DNA of 64,000 nt from Streptomyces sp. MH60. Its GTDB lineage: Bacteria > Actinomycetota > Actinomycetes > Streptomycetales > Streptomycetaceae. A model generated the notes under the pieces. The model ran no database searches. It had not been told where the DNA came from and saw nothing but the letters and a program-made list of their open reading frames with translations. The position numbers and the translations under genes were made by a program. The stretch spans positions 1-64,000 of the forward strand of contig NZ_MULI01000041.1 of NCBI RefSeq assembly GCF_002939385.1, in the 5' to 3' direction. Shown in pieces: positions 1 through 10,417 of this stretch (position 1 is the stretch's first letter; each line of letters begins with the position of its first letter).

Positions 1-238
1 GTGCGTCGGGCTCGGCGGCCTGCTCGGCGCCCGGCTGGGAGTGCTCGAAGGCCGCCGGGGCGTCCTCGCCCGCGGCGGGCGGCGTCTGACCGGCGTGCCC
101 CTGGACCGGTAACGCGGACCCGGAGGCGCGCGGCGGCACGGGGGTACGCAGGAGCGCCCCGCGGGGATCCGCGGGGTCGGCGCCCGGCGAGGGGCGGTCG
201 AAGGAGGTCGGGTGCTCCGTCACGCGTGTCGAATCCAT
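1..238 (-). CDS. 5' end of an unknown Pro/Ala-rich protein (runs off the window)
   Basis: Read leftwards from an ATG at 238, the frame stays open for 79 codons to the window edge and has the high-GC third positions of a real gene. The visible residues are hydrophilic and rich in Ala, Pro, Asp and Gly (starting MDSTRVTEHPTSFDRP), with no transmembrane segment or known motif, so no function is offered. Codon 43 (110-112) is TTA, the codon read by the bldA tRNA in Streptomyces and normally excluded from housekeeping genes. Only a weak GGACGG lies before the ATG; a GTG at codon 6 is an alternative start. The start would need comparison with homologues. Confidence 0.55.
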   Translation of the reverse strand, partial: MDSTRVTEHPTSFDRPSPGADPADPRGALLRTPVPPRASGSALPVQGHAGQTPPAAGEDAPAAFEHSQPGAEQAAEPDA

Positions 239-520
239 CCGTCCGGGACTGCGCGCGGCGCGTGCAGTTCGTCCCGCAGAAATCCCGATACCCGCAATCC
301 GTGCCCAAGGAACGGGGTTCCCGCGTGGTCAGAGGCTGTTCCTGTGTCACCGGCGGACCGTCTGCGGTCCGTCTGCGTGTTGCCCTCGTACCCCTCGCTC
401 ACGTCCTGCCGCCCCTCGGTGACGATCGGTCAAGCACAGCGCACACTCCGCCGGTTGCCGCTGCCGCGCTCATTGCGGAGGACGATCCTACGTTTGTTGC
501 CGGGGGGCACATCAAGGGTC

Positions 521-1231
521 TCATGAGGAGACGTGCGCGGGCGTGCGATCCCAGTCCCCCGGCAGGGACGGTACCGGCCACGCCGGATCGGGCCGCCAGT
601 GCTCCCAGCCGTCGGCGAACGGCGACCCCCAGGCCCGGATCTCCGCGATTGCGGCCCGCCCCGCCCGGCGCACCCGCCCGGCCAACGCCGGGTCGACCAG
701 CCGGTCCCGCTGGGCCTGCGCGAACTCGTCCTCGTCCCGCCAGTGCCAGGTGCGGTCCGGGTGCACCGAGATGTCCAGGAAATGGTCCTCCGAGTCCACC
801 CCGCCCTCCCAACGGGTCAGCGGCTCCTCCAGGTTCACGTACCAGTTCTTGAACCGCCAGCCCGGATCCCAGAACAGCCACACCGACCAGGCCTCGCCGG
901 GGCGCGCCAGTTTCAGCACCCCCGTGCCGAACCACCGGTCGCGCTGCACGGCGCGCGGCTTGGTGTAGCGCGTGGCCAGCGGTTCCAGGTGCACGGGCGT
1001 ACCGTCGGCGAGGACCGGCTTCACGCACTCGGTGCCGGGCGCCAGCCACACGGCGAGCAGCTCGGCGTCGTCCCGTACGACGGTGACGGGGCGTGCGATG
1101 TGCGGGTGCGGTCCGCCGTTCTCCCGGTACCGCCACAGGATGTGGCTGCCGGGCGCCCAGTGCTCCACCGGGCCCGCCGGACCGTCCGCTCCCGGCTCCG
1201 CCGCCGCGCTCACCACTTCTCCGTCTGCCAT
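521..1231 (-). CDS. DUF402 (FomD/Ntdp-like phosphatase family) protein
   Basis: A 236-residue protein of the DUF402 fold. The family core is seen around residues 125-175: 'NWYVNLEEPLTRW', then 'DSEDHFLDISVHPD' and 'RDEDEF', the acidic cluster that binds metal in characterised members. Known relatives hydrolyse nucleoside di- or triphosphates (B. subtilis Ntdp) or a cytidylyl intermediate (FomD); the substrate here is unknown. The start lacks a Shine-Dalgarno sequence, but TAATAT sits 6 nt upstream (1238-1243), so the message may be leaderless. It is read in the same direction as the fumC gene behind it but with an 89-bp gap, so it is probably its own unit. Confidence 0.85.
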   Translation of the reverse strand: MADGEVVSAAAEPGADGPAGPVEHWAPGSHILWRYRENGGPHPHIARPVTVVRDDAELLAVWLAPGTECVKPVLADGTPVHLEPLATRYTKPRAVQRDRWFGTGVLKLARPGEAWSVWLFWDPGWRFKNWYVNLEEPLTRWEGGVDSEDHFLDISVHPDRTWHWRDEDEFAQAQRDRLVDPALAGRVRRAGRAAIAEIRAWGSPFADGWEHWRPDPAWPVPSLPGDWDRTPAHVSS

Positions 1232-1237
1232 GGAGAG

Positions 1238-1243
1238 ATATTA
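1238..1243 (-). promoter_or_regulatory. -10 TAATAT of a probable leaderless transcript (DUF402 gene)
   Basis: TAATAT on the minus strand ends 6 nt before the ATG at 1231 and no RBS is present. This geometry places the transcription start on or next to the start codon. No good -35 hexamer is visible. Confidence 0.45.
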
Positions 1244-1320
1244 GGTGCCATGGCCAAGCGACGCCCCGGAGATCGCGAGAGCGTGCGCCGGCGTACGCCC
1301 CCGGGCCGTGCCGGGGTTCC

Positions 1321-2706
<1,386 letters not shown>

Positions 2707-2796
2707 ACCGGGTACAGCGTGCGGGGCGGGGCGGATGTTCCGGGGGAGGGTGGGATTCGCCCCCCGGAACCGCTCCTCGAACGCCGGAGGGACGGG

Positions 2797-4464
<1,668 letters not shown>

Positions 4465-4651
4465 CTCGCCCATTCCTCACTCGACATCACGCGCGGCTGG
4501 ATTCCTCAGCAACGACGGCTGGCCTCCGTTGGCAGCGCCAACCAGCGTAAAACCTGCCGAGGGCGCCGAGCTTGTGAGGTAAGGCTCAGTAGGAAGTTCC
4601 GGTTCGCGACAAGGTTGTCCACAGGGCTAGTCGCGATCTATCGCGTTTCGG

Positions 4652-4657
4652 TACGCT
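4652..4657 (+). promoter_or_regulatory. -10 TACGCT, likely leaderless start for the DUF1707 gene
   Basis: TACGCT is followed by exactly 6 nt and then the GTG start at 4664, with no RBS. A TTGTCC at 4615-4620 is too far away to be its -35. Confidence 0.45.
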
Positions 4658-4663
4658 ACTGCC

Positions 4664-5347
4664 GTGGACCTTCAGAAGCACGCCCCAGCCGCACCGCGCA
4701 CCTCCGAGCTGCGCGCCTCGGACGCCGACCGCGACCGCGTCGCCGACATGCTGCGCGAAGCCCTCGCCGAGGGACGGCTCACCGCCGAGGAGCACGCCGA
4801 GCGCGTCGAGGGCGTGCTGGCCGCCAAGACCGTCGGCGAGCTGGACGTCTTCGTCCGGGACCTGCCCGCCGCCCACCGCGCCCGGGACACCACGGCCCCG
4901 GCCGCCCCCCACCGTCCCACCGCCGGCGCCATCCCGGCAGAGCCCGACGAGAACGTGGTGGCGGTCTTCAGCAGCGCCGTCCGCAAGGGCCGCTGGCGGG
5001 CGAACCGCCGCATCCACGCCTACGCGGTCTTCGGCAGCGTCGAGATCGACCTCAGCGAGGCGGTCTTCGAGTACCAGCAGGTCGTCATCAAGGCGTTCGC
5101 CGTCTTCGGCAGCGTCGACGTGCGGGTCCCGGAGAACGTGTCGGTGCGCGGCGCGGGCGGCAGCGTGCTCGGCAGTTTCGAGGTCCACACCCTCGACTCC
5201 AGCGAGGCCGAGGCCCCCGTCATCTACGTGGACGGCTGGGCCGTACTGGGCAGCGTCGAGGCCCGCCCCAAGCGCGGCAAGGTCGTCGCGGACATCCTCG
5301 ACCGGGTGCACCGCCGGGTCGAGAAGGGTTTGCGCAAGCACCTGTAG
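4664..5347 (+). CDS. DUF1707 (SHOCT-like) protein with LiaF-like C-terminal domain
   Basis: A 227-residue protein with a DUF1707 domain at about residues 13-65 ('LRASDADRDRVADMLREALAEGRLTAEEHAERV' region). After a Pro/Ala linker comes a beta-rich C-terminal domain ('VVAVFSSAVRKGRW', 'AVFGSVEIDLSEAVF', 'AVFGSVDVRVPENV', 'AVLGSVEARPKRGK') resembling the cell-wall-active antibiotic response (LiaF/DUF2154) fold. The repeated 'FGSV' strands are typical of that fold. No signal peptide or membrane segment is seen. Such proteins are common in actinobacteria and function is not established. It is divergent from the fumarases. Confidence 0.8.
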   Translation: MDLQKHAPAAPRTSELRASDADRDRVADMLREALAEGRLTAEEHAERVEGVLAAKTVGELDVFVRDLPAAHRARDTTAPAAPHRPTAGAIPAEPDENVVAVFSSAVRKGRWRANRRIHAYAVFGSVEIDLSEAVFEYQQVVIKAFAVFGSVDVRVPENVSVRGAGGSVLGSFEVHTLDSSEAEAPVIYVDGWAVLGSVEARPKRGKVVADILDRVHRRVEKGLRKHL

Positions 5348-5368
5348 CCCCGGCACCGGCAGCGGTGG

Positions 5369-5393
5369 GGAACCCAGTGCATAGGCGCGCGTA
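5369..5393 (+). promoter_or_regulatory. Possible ECF-type promoter upstream of the whiB-like gene
   Basis: GGAAC (5369-5373), 16 nt, then CGTA (5390-5393) resembles the GGAAC-N16-CGT layout of extracytoplasmic-function sigma promoters. TTGACG at 5407 and the palindrome TCGCTAGCGA (5422-5431) lie between it and the start. This is a match by eye only. Confidence 0.2.
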
Positions 5394-5453
5394 CAACGGG
5401 TAAGCCTTGACGCATCGTCTCTCGCTAGCGAAGCCGTCGTCAGGAGTAGACCC

Positions 5454-5831
5454 GTGCTGCAACCGCCGCATTCGTCCCTGCAGGTAGCTGCCGTTCCGGC
5501 CCAGCGGGTGCCCGTGCGGGACAGGGACCAAGACGCTCCCTGGCACACCGAGGCGGTGTGCCGGCGCGACGAGGCCGGACTGTTCTTCGCCCCCTCCAAG
5601 GAACCGACCGCCGCCCGCCTCTCCCGCGAGGAGGCCGCCAAGCGCGTCTGCGCGCGCTGTCCGGTCATGGTCGAGTGCCGCGAGCACGCCCTGCTGCAGC
5701 CCGAGCCCTACGGCGTCTGGGGCGGCCTCACCGCCGCCGAACGCCGCGTGGTCCTGGCCCGGCGCCGCCGCCGCGACGTCGAACTCAAGAACGCCGCCCG
5801 CACGACGGGCCGCATAGCGGCGGCCGGTTAG
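5454..5831 (+). CDS. wblI: WhiB-like iron-sulfur transcription factor
   Basis: A 125-residue WhiB-family protein. Four cysteines in the family spacing (C36-X29-C66-X2-C69-X5-C75) would bind a [4Fe-4S] cluster; the 'GVWGG' turn follows, and then a basic tail (LARRRRRDVELK) for DNA contact. WhiB-like proteins act with the principal sigma factor to control development and redox responses. The GTG start has an AGGAG element 7 nt upstream. The symbol is inferred from the gene's position before glpX, where S. coelicolor carries wblI. A strong terminator follows directly. Confidence 0.9.
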   Translation: MLQPPHSSLQVAAVPAQRVPVRDRDQDAPWHTEAVCRRDEAGLFFAPSKEPTAARLSREEAAKRVCARCPVMVECREHALLQPEPYGVWGGLTAAERRVVLARRRRRDVELKNAARTTGRIAAAG

Positions 5832-5844
5832 AACCCAGACACCC

Positions 5845-5880
5845 GAAAGGGCACCCTCTCCGCACAGAGGGTGCCCTTTC
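5845..5880. terminator. Perfect 15-bp hairpin between converging genes
   Basis: Arms 5845-5859 and 5866-5880 are exact reverse complements (15 bp) around a 6-nt loop. It lies just after the WhiB-like gene and before the end of glpX, which is read the other way, so it can serve both directions. Confidence 0.85.
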
Positions 5881-6026
5881 GACGCCGGGGAGCGCAGTCA
5901 ACCAAGGGGTGCGGGGCTGTGTCCGATCTGCGGCTCCGCCGCGTGGGCGCGACAAGCCACGACGCACCCGCACCCGCCACGCGACAGGCACCCCAGCTCA
6001 ATAGGCGCCCCGCGAAACCGACGGAG

Positions 6027-7058
6027 TCACTTCGCCCGGTCGAAATCAACCGCGCTGTACGCCCGCAGCTTGCTCAGCCGATGCTCGGAGTCGATCCGCC
6101 GCACCGTTCCCGACTTCGACCGCATCACGATCGAGTCGGTCGTCGCCGTCTCCGACCGGTACCGCACCCCCCGCAGCAGCTCGCCGTCGGTGATGCCGGT
6201 CGCGACGAAGAAGACGTTGTCCCCGGAGACCAGGTCGTCGGTGGTCAGCACCCGGTCCAGGTCGTGCCCGGCGGCGACCGCCCGCTGCCGTTCCTCGTCG
6301 TCCTTGGGCCACAGCTTGCCCTGGATGGTGCCGCCCAGGCACTTCACGGCGCAGGCCGAGATGATGCCCTCCGGCGTGCCGCCGATGCCGAGCAGCAGGT
6401 CGATGCCCGTGCCCTCGCGCAGCGCCAGGATGGAGCCGGCCACGTCGCCGTCGGAGATCAGCTTGATCCGGGCGCCGGTCTCCCGGACCTCCTTGATGAG
6501 CCCCTGGTGCCGCGGCCGGTCGAGGATGACGACGGTGACGTCCTCCGGCGTGCGCCGCTTGGCCTTGGCGATCCGGCGGATGTTCACGGCGACGGGCGCG
6601 TTGATGTCGACGAAGTCGGCCGCCTCCGGGCCCGTGACCAGCTTGTCCATGTAGAAGACCGCGGACGGGTCGAACATGGAACCGCGCTCGGCGGCGGCCA
6701 GCACCGCGATCGCGTTGGTCATGCCGTTGGCGGTCAGCGTGGTGCCGTCGATCGGGTCGACGGCGATGTCGACCTCGGCCCCGGTCCCGTCGCCGACCCG
6801 CTCCCCGTTGAAGAGCATCGGGGCCTCGTCCTTCTCGCCCTCGCCGATGACGACGACGCCGTTCATCGAGACGGTGTGGACGAGGGTCCGCATGGCGCGC
6901 ACCGCGGCACCGTCGGCGCCGTTCTTGTCACCGCGCCCGACCCAGCGGCCGGCGGCCATCGCCGCGGCCTCGGTGACCCGCACCAGCTCCATGGCGAGGT
7001 TGCGGTCGGGGGCCTCTGAGGGGACGTCCAGCTCGGACGGGAGATGATGCTCGGTCAT
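6027..7058 (-). CDS. glpX: Fructose-1,6-bisphosphatase, class II
   Basis: A 343-residue GlpX-type phosphatase that removes the 1-phosphate of fructose 1,6-bisphosphate in gluconeogenesis. Metal and phosphate motifs are intact: 'GEGEKDEAPML', 'VDPIDGTTLTANG', 'LDRPRH' and 'LISDGDVAGSI'. The ATG at 7058 is chosen because AAAGGTG lies just upstream and the protein then starts like other actinobacterial GlpX (MTEHHLPSELDVPSEAPDRN); longer upstream extensions in this frame run into the divergent gene and look non-coding. GlpX is the main or only FBPase in actinobacteria. Confidence 0.95.
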   Translation of the reverse strand: MTEHHLPSELDVPSEAPDRNLAMELVRVTEAAAMAAGRWVGRGDKNGADGAAVRAMRTLVHTVSMNGVVVIGEGEKDEAPMLFNGERVGDGTGAEVDIAVDPIDGTTLTANGMTNAIAVLAAAERGSMFDPSAVFYMDKLVTGPEAADFVDINAPVAVNIRRIAKAKRRTPEDVTVVILDRPRHQGLIKEVRETGARIKLISDGDVAGSILALREGTGIDLLLGIGGTPEGIISACAVKCLGGTIQGKLWPKDDEERQRAVAAGHDLDRVLTTDDLVSGDNVFFVATGITDGELLRGVRYRSETATTDSIVMRSKSGTVRRIDSEHRLSKLRAYSAVDFDRAK

Positions 7059-7184
7059 CGGAACGCACCTTTCTGATACGACGACGGCCGGATGAGGGTA
7101 TGGCCATGACTCTATCGTCAGTCCGACAAAATGAGCAGGGGACCCCACGTATGAGCGGATCAGGCACCTGCGACGATAGGGGGC

Positions 7185-7718
7185 GTGGCAGGTATGAAAG
7201 GCAAGCAGAAGTCGGCCCGGGACATGATCCTCTCCCTGGGGGTCATCGTGTTGGCGGCGGGCGTGATCTGGATGTTCATTCCGCACGACGACGGCGAACC
7301 GGACGTCAAGCGGGTCGACTACCGGGTCGAGTTGCTGACCGCGCAGCGCGCCGCGTCGTACCCGGTGGCCGCGCCCGAGGGGCTGTCCGAGGAGTGGAAG
7401 CCGACCTCCGTCCGCTTCCGCGGTGACGACTCCGACGCCTGGCACCTGGGCTTCCGGGCCCCGGACGGCGAGTACGTGACGATCGAGCAGTCCACGAAGA
7501 AGGCGTCCACCTTCATCCGCGACGCCAGCCGGGGCGCGCAGGCGACCGAGCGGACCGAGGAGATCGGCGGCCGGACCTGGACCCGGTACACGGGCGGCCG
7601 GTACGACGCGCTGGTCCTGCACGGCACCGACGACATGAAGGGCGCGACGACGGTCGTGGCCGGCACCGGGTCGTTCGAGCAGCTCGGCAAGATGGCGGCG
7701 GCGCTGAAGCTGACCTGA
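7185..7718 (+). CDS. DUF4245 membrane-anchored protein
   Basis: A 177-residue protein with one N-terminal membrane helix (about residues 16-34, 'MILSLGVIVLAAGVIWMF') and an exported domain of about 140 residues. The outer domain has the DUF4245 pattern: 'YRVELLTAQRAASYPVAAPEGL', 'WHLGFRAPDGEYVTIEQS' and 'TWTRYTGGRYDALVL'. Function is unknown. It is divergent from glpX. The GTG at 7185 is used because homologues I recall begin M/V-A-G; the ATG at 7194 has better spacing (10 nt) to the AGGGGG at 7178 and is equally possible. Confidence 0.82.
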   Translation: MAGMKGKQKSARDMILSLGVIVLAAGVIWMFIPHDDGEPDVKRVDYRVELLTAQRAASYPVAAPEGLSEEWKPTSVRFRGDDSDAWHLGFRAPDGEYVTIEQSTKKASTFIRDASRGAQATERTEEIGGRTWTRYTGGRYDALVLHGTDDMKGATTVVAGTGSFEQLGKMAAALKLT

Positions 7719-7780
7719 CCGGCCACAGGCCCCCGACCACAGGCCACCGGGTCCCGCGGCCCGGCCGCCCACGAGCCATG

Positions 7781-7813
7781 ACGAAGCCCCCGGCGAGGTG
7801 CCGGGGGCTTCGT
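7781..7813. terminator. 14-bp hairpin between DUF4245 and nitroreductase genes
   Basis: Arms 7781-7794 and 7800-7813 pair perfectly around a 5-nt loop, between two converging genes. It probably terminates both. Confidence 0.85.
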
Positions 7814-7835
7814 CGTGCGTGCGGTGCCGCGTGCC

Positions 7836-8426
7836 TCAGACCGTGGTGACGACCTGGTCGTAGGCGAGGCGCGGGGAGCGCGGGAACCAGGCGTCCGGGC
7901 CCGGACGGCCGATGTTGACGACCATCAGCGGGGTGTGGTCGTCGTCCAGGAACTCCTTGCGCACGCCCTCGAAGTCGAAACCGGTCATCGGTCCGGCGGC
8001 CAGCCCCGCGGCGCGGACGCCGACGATGAAGTAGGCGGCCTGGAGGGCGGCGTTCAGGGTGGCCGCGCCCTCGCGGACCGGACGCTCGCTGAAGAAGGCG
8101 TCCTTGGCCTGCGGGAAGTGCGGGAAGAGCTCCGGCAGCTCCTCGTGGAACTCGTTGTCCGCGGACAGGATCGCGACCAGCGGGGCGGCGGCCGTCTTGG
8201 GCCGGTTGCCTTCCGCCATGTGCGTGACCAGACGCTCGCGGGCCTCGGCGGAGCGGACCAGCGTGATGCGCAGCGGCGACTGGTTGAAGGCGGTCGGGCC
8301 GTACTTGACCAGGTCGTAGATCGCCTGCACCTGCTCGTCGGTCACCGGCTCGTCGGTGAAGGTGTTCGCCGTGCGGGCCTCGCGGAACAGCAGGTCCTGG
8401 GCGGCGGGGTCAAGAACGAGAGACAT
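7836..8426 (-). CDS. Nitroreductase-family oxidoreductase (malonic semialdehyde reductase-like)
   Basis: A 196-residue flavin-dependent NADPH oxidoreductase of the RutE/HadB-type nitroreductase subgroup. Family features are 'ARTANTFTDEPVTDEQVQAIYDLVKYGPTAFNQSPLRI' near the N-terminus (FMN and substrate site), 'NAALQAAYFIVGVRAAGLAAGPM' and the C-terminal 'NIGRPG'. Relatives reduce malonic semialdehyde or nitroaromatics; the substrate here is not shown by the sequence. The ATG at 8426 is chosen, with GGAGAAAG before it. A well-formed promoter (8495-8523) with overlapping TTGAA repeats points to repression by a nearby or distant regulator. Confidence 0.88.
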   Translation of the reverse strand: MSLVLDPAAQDLLFREARTANTFTDEPVTDEQVQAIYDLVKYGPTAFNQSPLRITLVRSAEARERLVTHMAEGNRPKTAAAPLVAILSADNEFHEELPELFPHFPQAKDAFFSERPVREGAATLNAALQAAYFIVGVRAAGLAAGPMTGFDFEGVRKEFLDDDHTPLMVVNIGRPGPDAWFPRSPRLAYDQVVTTV

Positions 8427-8494
8427 GCGTGATCTTTCTCCGGGGGTGCGTCGGCTCCGCGCGGCGTGGGGGCCGGGGGCCTTTGACGCGGATG

Positions 8495-8523
8495 ACACTA
8501 CGCCGAAGAAGTTCAAGTTTCAA
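8495..8523 (-). promoter_or_regulatory. Sigma-70-type promoter of the nitroreductase gene with TTGAA repeats
   Basis: On the minus strand, TTGAAA (8518-8523), 17 nt and TAGTGT (8495-8500) make a good promoter about 60 nt upstream of the ATG. The -35 is part of a direct repeat, TTGAA-A-CTTGAA, a likely operator. Confidence 0.6.
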
Positions 8524-8663
8524 CCAAAAGGGAACGGTGGTGATCCGCTTCACAGAGAGGCCGGCCGAGTGGTGTGGATCACATGGAAGTGGCGACGACT
8601 TCGCCGGGCGGTCACGGTCCTACACGGCAGTACACCGCCACTGGAACCAGGGAGCACAACGAC

Positions 8664-8882
8664 ATGACCGCCGCCGTGAAGGGCCCCGCCTCCTACTTCC
8701 CGTCCATCGAGAAGAAGTACGGCCGCCCGGTCGCCGAGTGGAAGGACCTCATCCGCACCTCGCCGCTCACCCGGCACATGGAACTGGTCGCCTGGCTCAA
8801 GACCGAGCACGGCCTGGGCCACGGGCACGCCAACGCGCTCGTCGCCCACACCCTGGCCGAGGACACGGCGAAGGAGGGCTAG
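8664..8882 (+). CDS. DUF4287 small protein
   Basis: A 72-residue protein with the DUF4287 pattern: 'SYFPSIEKKYGRPVAEWKDLI' followed by 'HMELVAWLKTEHGLGHGHANALV', and no membrane segment. These proteins are widespread and sometimes fused to DUF5655; their function is unknown. AGGGAG (8649-8654) is 9 nt upstream of the ATG, and longer upstream extensions look non-coding. Its stop codon interlocks with that of xseB on the other strand (shared CTAG at 8879-8882), so the two genes converge with no terminator between them. Confidence 0.85.
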   Translation: MTAAVKGPASYFPSIEKKYGRPVAEWKDLIRTSPLTRHMELVAWLKTEHGLGHGHANALVAHTLAEDTAKEG

Positions 8883-9145
8883 GCGGCCGGGCCGTCGCGC
8901 TCGTCGGACCCGTCCTCCGTTCCCGCCTCCTCGGCCAGCGCCGCGTCCAGGCGGGCCCGGGCGCCGTCCAGCCGGCGGCGGCAGACCTTCGCCAGCTCCT
9001 CGCCCCGCTCCCACAGGGCGAGGGACTCCTCCAGCGTCGTACCGCCGGCCTCCAGCCGCCGGACGACCTCGATCAGCTCGTCCCGCGCCTGCTCGTACCC
9101 GAGCGCCTCGGACATCGCCGTCGGCTGCTCCACCTCGCTGGTCAT
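8879..9145 (-). CDS. xseB: Exodeoxyribonuclease VII small subunit
   Basis: An 88-residue XseB protein; the core 'GYEQARDELIEVVRRLEAGGTTLEESLALWERGEELAKVC' is the standard helical hairpin by which several small subunits wrap XseA. Exonuclease VII degrades single-stranded DNA from both ends in repair. It lies 9 bp downstream of xseA on the same strand. The C-terminus is a short acidic tail. Either Met1 or Met11 could be the start. Confidence 0.93.
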   Translation of the reverse strand: MTSEVEQPTAMSEALGYEQARDELIEVVRRLEAGGTTLEESLALWERGEELAKVCRRRLDGARARLDAALAEEAGTEDGSDERDGPAA

Positions 9146-9154
9146 CCACCCACC

Positions 9155-10363
9155 CTATGCGTCGACTCGTACGGAGAAATCGCCCTCGGAGACCCGGGCG
9201 CGCAGCGTCTCGCCCGGCTCCACCTCGCCGGGGTCGCGGACCGCGTGGCCGTCGGACCGCTGGAGCACCGCGTACCCGCGCTTGAGGGTCGCGGCGGGGG
9301 AGAGGGCCACCACGCGCGCGTGCGTGTGGGTCAGCTCGGAGTCGGCCCGGTCGAGGTGGTGCCGCAGCGAACGGCGGCCCCGGTCCAGCAGGGCCGTCAC
9401 CTGCTCGGCCCGCTCCTCGGTCATCCGGTGCGGATCCTGTATCGACGGCCGGGCCAGCGCGTGGGCCAGGCCCCGCTCCTCGCGGTCGACGAACGCCGCC
9501 ACACACCGCCGCGCGCGGTCCCGCAGCAGCCGTACCCGCTCGTACTCCTCGCCGACGTCCGGCACGACCTTCTTCGCGGCGTCGGTCGGTGTGGACGCGC
9601 GCAGGTCGGCGACCAGGTCGAGCAGGGGACTGTCCGGTTCGTGGCCGATCGCCGAGACGACCGGCGTACGGCAGGCGGCCACCGCCCGCACCAGCTGCTC
9701 GTCGGAGAACGGCAGCAGGTCCTCCACGCTGCCACCGCCGCGCGCGACGACGATCACGTCCACGTCGTCCAGTGCGTCCAGCTCCTTCACCGCCTGCACC
9801 ACCTGCGGCACCGCGTGCACGCCCTGCACCGGGACGTTGCGCACCTCGAAGCGGACGGCGGGCCAGCGGTGCCGGGCGTTCTCCAGGACGTCCCGCTCGG
9901 CCGCCGACGCCCGCCCGCACACCAGACCGACCAGCTGCGGCAGGAACGGCAGCGGCTTCTTGCGCTCGGCCGCGAACAGCCCCTCGCGCGCGAGGGCCTT
10001 CTTCAGCTGCTCCAGACGGGCGAGCAGCTCACCGACGCCCACCGGCTTGATCTCGGCGGCCCGCAGCGACAGCTGCCCCCGCGGCGCGTACCACTCGGGC
10101 TTGGCGTGCACGACCACCCGCGCCCCCTCGCCGACCACGTCCGCCACGGCGTCGAACACCTGCCGGTAACAGGTCACGCTCACGGAGATGTCGTACGACG
10201 GGTCGCGCAGCGTCAGAAACACCACGCCGGCGCCCGGCCTGCGCGACAACTGGGTGATCTGCCCCTCGACCCAGACCGCGCCGAGCCGGTCGATCCAGCC
10301 CCCGATCAGCCGGGAGACCTCGCCCACGGGCAGCGGACTTTCGGGGGACGAGTTGGCAGCCAT
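9155..10363 (-). CDS. xseA: Exodeoxyribonuclease VII large subunit
   Basis: A 402-residue XseA. It has the N-terminal OB-fold DNA-binding domain ('VWVEGQITQLSRRPGAGVVFLTLRD'), the catalytic core with 'ALAREGLFAAERKKPLPFLP', 'VDVIVVARGGGSVEDLLPFSDE' and 'SAIGHEPDSPLLDLVADLRASTPTDAA', then a coiled-coil and the terminal 'LKRGYAVL' motif. It forms the nuclease with XseB encoded next to it. An upstream TTG start at 10393 is in frame, but the ATG at 10363 sits 7 nt after TACGCT and gives the usual N-terminus, so it is preferred. Confidence 0.94.
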   Translation of the reverse strand: MAANSSPESPLPVGEVSRLIGGWIDRLGAVWVEGQITQLSRRPGAGVVFLTLRDPSYDISVSVTCYRQVFDAVADVVGEGARVVVHAKPEWYAPRGQLSLRAAEIKPVGVGELLARLEQLKKALAREGLFAAERKKPLPFLPQLVGLVCGRASAAERDVLENARHRWPAVRFEVRNVPVQGVHAVPQVVQAVKELDALDDVDVIVVARGGGSVEDLLPFSDEQLVRAVAACRTPVVSAIGHEPDSPLLDLVADLRASTPTDAAKKVVPDVGEEYERVRLLRDRARRCVAAFVDREERGLAHALARPSIQDPHRMTEERAEQVTALLDRGRRSLRHHLDRADSELTHTHARVVALSPAATLKRGYAVLQRSDGHAVRDPGEVEPGETLRARVSEGDFSVRVDA

Positions 10364-10370
10364 GCGCCCG

Positions 10371-10376
10371 AGCGTA
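10371..10376 (-). promoter_or_regulatory. -10 TACGCT, likely leaderless start for xseA
   Basis: TACGCT on the minus strand ends 7 nt before the ATG at 10363, with no RBS. TTGTCG at 10388-10393 is only 11 nt away, too close to be a standard -35. Confidence 0.4.
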
Positions 10377-10417
10377 ACGGCCGGGTCCGACAACGGGGCC
10401 CGTAGAGACCGCCCCCG

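Noticed and set aside
212..526. A plus-strand frame of 104 codons with a perfect-looking AAGGAGG 5 nt before a GTG
   Set aside because: Third positions are only moderately GC-rich, the protein is Arg/Ser/Cys-rich without any family feature, and it overlaps the better-supported leftward gene at 1-238.
8879..8882. Interlocking stop codons (CTAG) of two converging genes as a special element
   Set aside because: CTAG is a palindrome in which TAG is read on both strands; this is a normal consequence of tight packing.
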